Part shown: piece by piece, positions 7,084-11,678 of the stretch
How positions within the stretch are numbered: the stretch's first letter is position 1
How the letters are laid out: each line of letters starts with the position of its first letter
DNA from: Fidelibacterota bacterium
GTDB taxonomy: Bacteria; Fidelibacterota; Marinisomatia; SCGC-AAA003-L08; D37C17
Assembly: GCA_012964845.1 (NCBI GenBank)
Contig: DTTG01000061.1
Span: 1-11,678 of the forward strand
Length of the DNA: 11,678 nt
Direction of reading: 5' to 3'
The notes under the pieces: model-generated
The model's database searches: none
Told to the model about the DNA's origin: nothing
What the model saw: only the letters and a program-made list of their open reading frames with translations
Translations under genes and position numbers: made by a program

Positions 7084-7448
7084 TGAGGTTGGATCATAAG
7101 CCGAATTCTGTTTCCGGCAGCTGCCGAATAATGGTCATTCATCTGGTCTCGACCTCGCGATCGAGTTCATGCGATCTACCCATCCGTAACGTGCGAACTA
7201 CACTGGATTGCTTGATCTTGCTCCAGGCGGGGTTTACCCAGCTATTCATGTTTCCATAAATACTGGTGGTCTCTTACACCACCATTTCACCTATTTCTCA
7301 ATACAAGACTGAGATGTTTACTTTCTGCTGCACTTGCCGTTCTCACCAATTAGCGAGACCCTCCTCTTAAGAGGCGCCTTGTCCTGCGGAGTTCGGACTT
7401 TCCTCCCCTCCGCCTACTGGAGGAAGGGCGACCATTTCACCAACCTCA
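7084..7448 (-). ncRNA. rnpB: RNase P RNA, bacterial type A
   Basis: This is the catalytic RNA of RNase P, which trims tRNA 5' leaders. Read on the - strand, all the well-known conserved regions appear in order. They are GAGGAAAGTCCGAACTCC followed by GCAGGACAAGGCGCC (P4 5' strand region), GTGCAGCAGAAAG, GGTGAAATGGTGG with GTAAGAGACCACC, GGGTAAACCCC followed by GGAGCAAG, and finally ACAGAATTCGGCTTAT at the 3' side. The ends are fixed by helix P1: TGAGGTTGG at the 5' end (7448-7440) pairs with CCAACCTCA at the 3' end (7092-7084), nine base pairs. The GGGTAAACC loop has the GGU that pairs with the CCA of precursor tRNAs in type A RNAs. The gene begins one base after the zinc-ribbon stop codon and ends 11 bases before recJ, with no visible terminator, so the RNA is likely processed from the operon transcript. 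Confidence 0.97.
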
Positions 7449-7449
7449 A

Positions 7450-8163
7450 TTATTCTTCTGCACCATCCCAAAATTGCAATACACTACAATTTGGACAGGT
7501 AATAATTTTATTATTCTCTTTTATTTCAATAACGGTTTGAGGGGGAAGCTGACTATAACAGCCACCACACGCCTTACCTATTATACTTACCATTCCCACA
7601 CCATCCCGTGCATTTCTTAAGGTCTCATAGGCATTTAAAAGAGATGGCTCAATTTTGTCAAATATTATAGACCTATTTGATTCTAATTCTTCCTTCTCTT
7701 GAGTTGTTTCAGCTAATGCAGATTGCAGGTCAGCACGGTTACTGGTTAACGAATCAGAAGTCGTTGCAATTTTATTGGTATTGAGTTTAATATTTTCCTC
7801 AAATTCCGTTTTTTCCTCTTCAAATTTAAGCTGCACATCTTCAGATTCAGTAATTGTTGCTTTCATATGGTCAATTTCCTGACTAATGGCATCATATTCT
7901 TTATTTGATTTTACCAAGAAAAGCTGCTCTTTATATTTTCCCAGCTTGGTTGTAAAATCTTCTATTTCAGCTTCATGATGACGAATATCCTTTTCAATCT
8001 CTCCAATTCGATTTTGTTTTTGCTCATTTTCTGATTGAAGAGAAGCTACCTCCAATTCCTGAGACTCTACTGTTACGGGCAAATCTCCCATATGCTCCTT
8101 TATTTCAAGGAGACGTTGGTCTATTTCCTGCAGTTTAATGAGTTGCTCTAAGGTTTGCTTCAT
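7450..8163 (-). CDS. Coiled-coil protein with C4 zinc ribbon (CT398/HP0958-like)
   Basis: The 237-residue cytoplasmic protein has a long N-terminal region of heptad-rich, Glu/Lys-rich sequence (about 1-180), predicted to form an antiparallel coiled-coil hairpin, and a short C-terminal zinc ribbon. Cysteines C199/C202 (ACGGC) and C223/C226 (TCPNC) form the C4 metal site. This architecture matches the family containing Chlamydia CT398 and Helicobacter HP0958 (FlgZ); HP0958 is known to bind the flaA mRNA and the sigma-54 factor. The central segment LFLVKSNKEYDAISQEI (81-97) is the family's conserved turn. The ATG is preceded by an A-rich stretch without Shine-Dalgarno. It is the first gene of the - strand operon, directly before rnpB, which is consistent with an RNA-related job, but its function in this organism is unknown. 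Confidence 0.88.
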   Translation of the reverse strand: MKQTLEQLIKLQEIDQRLLEIKEHMGDLPVTVESQELEVASLQSENEQKQNRIGEIEKDIRHHEAEIEDFTTKLGKYKEQLFLVKSNKEYDAISQEIDHMKATITESEDVQLKFEEEKTEFEENIKLNTNKIATTSDSLTSNRADLQSALAETTQEKEELESNRSIIFDKIEPSLLNAYETLRNARDGVGMVSIIGKACGGCYSQLPPQTVIEIKENNKIITCPNCSVLQFWDGAEE

Positions 8164-8181
8164 ATATTTTTTCTGTAAATC

Positions 8182-8208
8182 AAAAAATGCACCCGTTTAG
8201 GTGCATTT
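8182..8208 (-). terminator. Hairpin with U-run in the leader of the zinc-ribbon operon
   Basis: On the - strand, AAATGCACC (8208-8200) and GGTGCATTT (8193-8185) form a perfect 9-bp stem with a 6-base loop (TAAACG), and the T-run continues to 8182 for six consecutive T. This has the form of an intrinsic terminator but lies only 18 bases before the start codon of the first operon gene. It may be an attenuator or may end a short upstream transcript. On the + strand the same hairpin is followed by TTAATTTT, a weaker signal. Confidence 0.5.
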
Positions 8209-8266
8209 AATTTTGATAAATTCTCCCGTTTATTACTCGTATTAATTGAAAAATGCAGTGTTTCAT
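8207..8266 (-). CDS. Possible 19-residue leader peptide
   Basis: An ATG at 8266-8264 opens a short frame encoding MKHCIFQLIRVINGRIYQN, whose TAA (8209-8207) overlaps the first bases of the terminator-like hairpin. The geometry, a short frame ending at a hairpin with a U-run before an operon, is that of a translation-coupled attenuator. There is no good Shine-Dalgarno (ACGGTCTA upstream) and no run of identical codons that would point to an amino-acid signal. A 20-codon open frame can easily arise by chance, so this is only a suggestion. Confidence 0.15.
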   Translation of the reverse strand: MKHCIFQLIRVINGRIYQN

Positions 8267-8275
8267 TAGACCGTT

Positions 8276-8305
8276 AATTTAGACAACTTTTTATTGGAAA
8301 TACAA
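8276..8305 (-). promoter_or_regulatory. Candidate promoter of the zinc-ribbon/rnpB/recJ operon
   Basis: On the - strand, TTGTAT (8305-8300) and TAAATT (8281-8276) are separated by 18 bases. Each matches four of six bases of the sigma-70 -35 and -10 consensus. Transcription would start near 8268, giving a leader of about 105 nt that includes the small open frame and the hairpin described at 8182-8208. In AT-rich DNA such matches are common and I cannot rank it against others. Confidence 0.25.
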
Positions 8306-8311
8306 GATAAG

Positions 8312-8337
8312 GGTGAGCTATTTCCATTGGGCTCATC
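8312..8337. promoter_or_regulatory. Inverted repeat in the divergent intergenic region
   Basis: GGTGAGC (8312-8318) and GCTCATC (8331-8337) form a 7-bp stem (one G-T pair) around a 12-base spacer. It sits between the two divergent operons, upstream of the candidate - strand promoter and 46 bases ahead of the yqeY-like start. It could be an operator for a dimeric regulator or a hairpin in the yqeY 5' leader. No U-run follows on either strand, so it is not an intrinsic terminator. Confidence 0.35.
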
Positions 8338-8372
8338 TACCCATCCCCTGTAAATTTACTGCCAATTCATCT

Positions 8373-8377
8373 AAGGA
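8373..8377 (+). promoter_or_regulatory. Ribosome binding site of yqeY-like gene
   Basis: AAGGA lies six bases before the ATG at 8384 and fixes that start. It stands out because most - strand genes in the window lack a recognisable Shine-Dalgarno. Confidence 0.7.
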
Positions 8378-8383
8378 AAAATC

Positions 8384-8824
8384 ATGCTTGACCAATTACA
8401 AGAAGAATTAAAAATAGCCATGAAAGCCGGAGAAAAGGCGAAAATGATGGGCTTGAGAAATATTATCGGTAAAATTAAAGCCGCTCAAATTGACAAAGGG
8501 GAAACATTAACCGATGAGGAATCATCTAAAATACTTAAAACAGCTGCCAAACAATTAAAGGAATCCATTGATCAATATCAAAAAGGCGGCAGGGATGATC
8601 TGGCTGAAAAAGAAGCATTTGAGCTAACACTTTTAGAAAAATATTTACCAGAACAATTATCTGAAGAACAGATAAGACAGACAGTGAAAAATATAGTTAA
8701 AAATACAGGAGCTGGATCAATGCAGGATATGGGTAAGGTTATGGGAGCGACAATGCAAGAATTAGCCGGATCTGCAGATGGAAAAATAGTTCAGAAAATT
8801 GTCCAGGAGGAGCTAAGTTCATGA
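8384..8824 (+). CDS. yqeY: GatB/YqeY domain protein
   Basis: The 146-residue, mainly helical, soluble protein matches the stand-alone YqeY family, whose fold equals the C-terminal domain of GatB, the tRNA-binding subunit of the Asp/Glu-tRNA amidotransferase. Family features are the N-terminal block LQEELKIAMKAGEKAKMMGLR (roughly 5-25) with LRNIIGKIKAAQIDKG, the central EKYLPEQLSEEQI (85-97) and the C-terminal half with GAGSMQDMGKVMGATM (109-124). The function of stand-alone YqeY is poorly known; a link to tRNA or transamidation is inferred from the fold only. A good Shine-Dalgarno supports the ATG start. It is the first gene of the + strand operon and overlaps the cvpA-like gene by four bases (ATGA). 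Confidence 0.92.
   Translation: MLDQLQEELKIAMKAGEKAKMMGLRNIIGKIKAAQIDKGETLTDEESSKILKTAAKQLKESIDQYQKGGRDDLAEKEAFELTLLEKYLPEQLSEEQIRQTVKNIVKNTGAGSMQDMGKVMGATMQELAGSADGKIVQKIVQEELSS
8805..8810 (+). promoter_or_regulatory. Strong Shine-Dalgarno for cvpA-like gene
   Basis: AGGAGG, inside the end of the yqeY-like frame, ends ten bases before the ATG at 8821. It is a full consensus site and the strongest in the window, supporting the overlapping start. It also shows that the organism uses Shine-Dalgarno initiation at least for some genes. Confidence 0.75.
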
Positions 8825-9393
8825 CCATTACACCTCCTGATATTGTAATAAGTCTGATACTGGTATTTTTCACTTTTAATGGTTTTCGTCATGGATTTAT
8901 TGAAGAAATGGGGAGACTCATCAGTCTCGTTGGCGGCTTCATTCTAGCGTCTAAATTTCATAATTTACTGATACCCTATCTTCAACCTTATATTGATGGT
9001 GAAACCCTGCAGGTTACTGCGGCATACCTGGGAGTATTTGTCGTTTCGGTAATAGTTATCACAATCATCGCAAAAATATTACAGAAATTTATTGAGTTGG
9101 TATTACTGGGTTGGTTAAACCGCTTATTGGGGCTGCTTTTAGGACTTCTTAAAGGATTCCTCATTGTCAGCCTTCTCATTTTCATTATTCAAGCTCTCCC
9201 TATTAAACTGGATCAAGAGTATACCATTCGCCAGAAATTAGAACGGGAATCTATCATGTACCAAATTTGTGACCATGTAAAAGAGCTGGTGATTTTAACC
9301 ATGCCTATGGATAATAAATTGGAAATATTTCAGGAAAAAATAAAAGAAATTTCTGTTGAAAAAAATGTGCAGAAAATATTAAATAAACCTTAG
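8821..9393 (+). CDS. CvpA family integral membrane protein
   Basis: The 190-residue protein is dominated by hydrophobic segments at about 6-22, 32-44, 65-88 and 100-126, followed by a charged C-terminal tail (about 130-190) likely to be cytoplasmic. The N-terminal pattern PPDIVISLILVFFTFNGFRHGFIEE, with the conserved G-x-x-x-G-F/x-E element (here G21, H24, G25, E28/E29), and the loop LGWLNRLLGLLLGLLKG (96-112) are typical of CvpA/colicin V production proteins. Despite the name, the family is widespread in bacteria without colicin and its molecular role is unknown. A cvpA-like gene directly ahead of mutS2 is a known arrangement, for instance in Bacillus. Start and spacing are well supported by AGGAGG. 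The TAG stop (9391-9393) is in the same reading frame as mutS2. Confidence 0.88.
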   Translation: MTITPPDIVISLILVFFTFNGFRHGFIEEMGRLISLVGGFILASKFHNLLIPYLQPYIDGETLQVTAAYLGVFVVSVIVITIIAKILQKFIELVLLGWLNRLLGLLLGLLKGFLIVSLLIFIIQALPIKLDQEYTIRQKLERESIMYQICDHVKELVILTMPMDNKLEIFQEKIKEISVEKNVQKILNKP

Positions 9394-9408
9394 GTAAAAC
9401 TTCTTTTT

Positions 9409-11678
9409 ATGAATCGAAACGATTCAATTTGCAGCCCAGAATTTTACAGGGATACCGGTTTTGATGTTATTTGTTCCTGGCTGAAGGATAACTGTCTCTG
9501 TTTTCTTAATCAGGATTTTTTCACTCAACTAACACCCTCTATAAATATTCAGAAAATTTCTGATATTCAGGACCATTGTGATGAGTTACTTTCAGCTTTC
9601 CAAAGAAAAAACCCACTTCCCTTAGAAACAATCCCGGATATTTCAAACTGGATTGACTCACTGAATATAGGCGGATTTCAACTTACCCCTGAAAACTTTC
9701 GAGAATTGTATCAATTATTACTTTTATCATCTAGAATAAAACGGTATTTAATAAAAAGTGATTTCCCTCTTTGGCATGTAAATGGAAAAAATTTAATTAA
9801 TTTAAAAAAATGTCAAGCGGAAATTGAAAATGTATTTGATGACAGTTTCCAAATTAGAAATGATGCTAGTCCAGAATTAAAACGACTCACTCGTTCAATT
9901 TCTAAGGCTGAAGGAAGCATTAAAGATACCATGCAGAAAGTTTTTTTACGAGCAAAACAGGAAAATTGGCTGGGTGGAGATCAAATAGTTTTTCGGAACG
10001 GTCGATCTGTTTTACCCCTTAAGATCAGTCAAAAGAGAAAGGTGAAAGGTATAATTCAAGACCAATCTTCTACGGGGCAAACTGCTTATGTGGAACCCTT
10101 GGAAATTATTGAATTAAATAACCGTTTAACAGAACTTCACTTTGCCATTACCGAAGAAAAACAGCGCATACTTCGTGAGCTTACTGCCTATTTTCAGCCA
10201 TATTATAATGATCTTCAGGAAACATTCAATATTTTAAAATATATTGATCAGCACAATACCATGGCGAAATTGGCCTATCAAATAAATGCTATTTGCCCAG
10301 ATATGAATGAAAGTGGAAAATTGAAATTAGATAAGGCTGAAAATCCCCTTTTCACTTTGGCTGAGAAAGAGGTTGTCCCCTTAAATATAGAACTAAATGA
10401 AGAAAAGATTTTGCTTTTATCCGGACCGAATGCAGGGGGTAAAACGGTGGTACTAAAAAGCCTTGGCTTATATGCACTCATGGCACAGTGCGGATTATTT
10501 ATTCCAGCTTATAAGGCTCAATTCCCCATTTACACAAAATTTATGGCAGATATTGGGGATCGGCAATCTATAGAGGATGACCTCTCAACTTTTTCAGCCC
10601 ATATTCAGAATCTCGCTACAATAGTTGAGCAGGCCAATGAAAACACCCTCATTTTATTAGATGAATTGGGAACAGGAACAGACCCAGATGCCGGTGCAGC
10701 TTTGTCCCGAGCAATCATGGAATCCTTAATACAGAAAAACTGTACGGTTATTGCAACCACTCATTTGGGGTCATTAAAAGTGTGGGCATCTGATGAAAAG
10801 GGTATTATAAATGGGGGAATGATTTTCAATTCAGAGGCACTGGCTCCTACCTATGAACTTCAGCTGGGTACCCCCGGCGCAAGTTATGCATTGGAAATTT
10901 CAAAACGAATGGGACTGAGTGATGATATTATTAATCGATCGAAGGAGTTGGTAGGAGATGGATCGGTGAATCTTGAAAATATATTGGGACAGCTGGAAAA
11001 AGAACGCTTAGCAGCAGAATCCCTCCGTATTGATTTGCAGCATCGTGAAAAAAAACTTGAAAAAATTGAAACCCAATTATTCAGCAAAGAAAATGAAATT
11101 AATAAAGCCCATAAAAAAGCAAAGTCCAACGCTGTTTTAGAAGCAGAAGAAATAATCTTATCTGCCCGTCGGGATGCGGAGAACCTTATTGCTGAAATCC
11201 GTACAAATCAAGCCGATACAGAAACCATTAAAAAGGTAAAAGAACATTTTCAAGAGACACTTGAAGAATTACAGCAACAGGATAAAACAAGCGAGGAAAA
11301 TATTAATCCACTTCTGGAAGGTGATGTTAAAAAAGGAGGTGTTGTTTATATTCCCCATCTAAAAAATAAAGGCAAAATAATTCATCTTCCTGATAAAAAA
11401 AATAGAGTCCGGGTAGAAGTTAATGGGATTACTCTTACTCTAAATTTAGCAGAACTTCAGGCCGCAGAACCTTCTGAAAATTCAGATTTGGACACTAAAA
11501 CAAATATATCCATTAGTAAAACATCTTCGGTTGCAAAACTCCAAATTGATTTAAGGGGAATGCGCGTTGATGAAGCACTACGAGAAACTGAAAAGCATCT
11601 TGATTCTGCCCTTGTTTCAGGAATGGGTTTTATTCATATTCTTCACGGTAAAGGTACCGGTGCATTAATGGAAGCCAT
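9409..11678 (+). CDS. mutS2: MutS2 family ATPase/Smr nuclease, cut by the window end
   Basis: The open frame runs from ATG 9409 to the window edge (756 complete codons) and lacks its last few dozen residues. MutS2 proteins are MutS-like ATPases without the mismatch-recognition domain; they act on branched DNA to suppress recombination, and in Bacillus also on collided ribosomes. The core and lever region contains RNGRSVLPLK (196-205) and STGQTAYVEP (221-230). The ATPase domain has Walker A GPNAGGKT (339-346), the STFSAHIQN signature (near 400), Walker B with D418-E419 (LLDELGTGTD) and ATTHLG. A charged coiled coil (about 521-624), a KOW-like domain (about 635-684) and a Smr domain with DLRG (714-717) and HGKGTG (746-751) follow. 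The first in-frame codon upstream that stops is the cvpA TAG, 15 bases before the ATG, so no longer start exists. There is no good Shine-Dalgarno. The first ~110 residues are rather divergent from familiar MutS2. Confidence 0.96.
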   Translation, partial: MNRNDSICSPEFYRDTGFDVICSWLKDNCLCFLNQDFFTQLTPSINIQKISDIQDHCDELLSAFQRKNPLPLETIPDISNWIDSLNIGGFQLTPENFRELYQLLLLSSRIKRYLIKSDFPLWHVNGKNLINLKKCQAEIENVFDDSFQIRNDASPELKRLTRSISKAEGSIKDTMQKVFLRAKQENWLGGDQIVFRNGRSVLPLKISQKRKVKGIIQDQSSTGQTAYVEPLEIIELNNRLTELHFAITEEKQRILRELTAYFQPYYNDLQETFNILKYIDQHNTMAKLAYQINAICPDMNESGKLKLDKAENPLFTLAEKEVVPLNIELNEEKILLLSGPNAGGKTVVLKSLGLYALMAQCGLFIPAYKAQFPIYTKFMADIGDRQSIEDDLSTFSAHIQNLATIVEQANENTLILLDELGTGTDPDAGAALSRAIMESLIQKNCTVIATTHLGSLKVWASDEKGIINGGMIFNSEALAPTYELQLGTPGASYALEISKRMGLSDDIINRSKELVGDGSVNLENILGQLEKERLAAESLRIDLQHREKKLEKIETQLFSKENEINKAHKKAKSNAVLEAEEIILSARRDAENLIAEIRTNQADTETIKKVKEHFQETLEELQQQDKTSEENINPLLEGDVKKGGVVYIPHLKNKGKIIHLPDKKNRVRVEVNGITLTLNLAELQAAEPSENSDLDTKTNISISKTSSVAKLQIDLRGMRVDEALRETEKHLDSALVSGMGFIHILHGKGTGALMEA

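Noticed and set aside
7334..7540. 68-codon open frame on the + strand
   Set aside because: It is antisense to conserved rnpB segments and to the end of the zinc-ribbon gene and resembles no protein family.
8821..9393. Colicin/bacteriocin production system suggested by the CvpA name
   Set aside because: CvpA is a widespread family and no bacteriocin, immunity or export gene is present; the yqeY-cvpA-mutS2 context is housekeeping.

Overview
The window is an AT-rich bacterial chromosome segment carrying housekeeping genes. Both structural RNAs with a tRNA-like 3' end lack an encoded CCA. The YbeY zinc motif ends in Asp instead of the usual third His, and several genes start without a clear Shine-Dalgarno sequence. 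I recall these traits from Bacteroidetes and other FCB-group lineages. A member of that group, or an uncultivated relative such as Marinimicrobia, is my best guess, at low confidence, because nothing in the window fixes the phylum.

Layout. Positions 1-177 hold no gene. A complete tmRNA (ssrA, 178-541) and a tRNA-Arg(UCG) (593-666) lie on the + strand, followed by a weak intrinsic terminator. From 8163 down to 726 the - strand carries one tightly packed gene string in transcription order: C4 zinc-ribbon coiled-coil protein, RNase P RNA (rnpB), recJ, fabH, an acyl-CoA dehydrogenase, ybeY, a DUF21/CBS/CorC membrane protein and mazG. Neighbouring genes overlap by 4-8 bases or are separated by 1-24 bases, so this is very probably one operon. 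A 220-bp divergent region (8164-8383) separates it from a + strand operon: yqeY-like gene, cvpA-family gene and mutS2, which is cut off by the window end.

Functionally the window mixes RNA processing and translation quality control (tmRNA, tRNA-Arg, RNase P RNA, YbeY, probably the zinc-ribbon protein and YqeY), DNA repair and nucleotide-pool cleaning (RecJ, MutS2, MazG), fatty-acid metabolism (FabH, acyl-CoA dehydrogenase) and membrane proteins (CorC-like, CvpA-like). I see no mobile element, CRISPR array, phage gene, toxin-antitoxin pair or defence system.

I did not find a new multi-gene system. The points most worth a second look are the rnpB gene wedged between two coding regions with almost no spacer, a possible leader-peptide/terminator arrangement ahead of the - strand operon, the YbeY zinc-site substitution, and mutS2 lying in frame just behind the cvpA stop codon.
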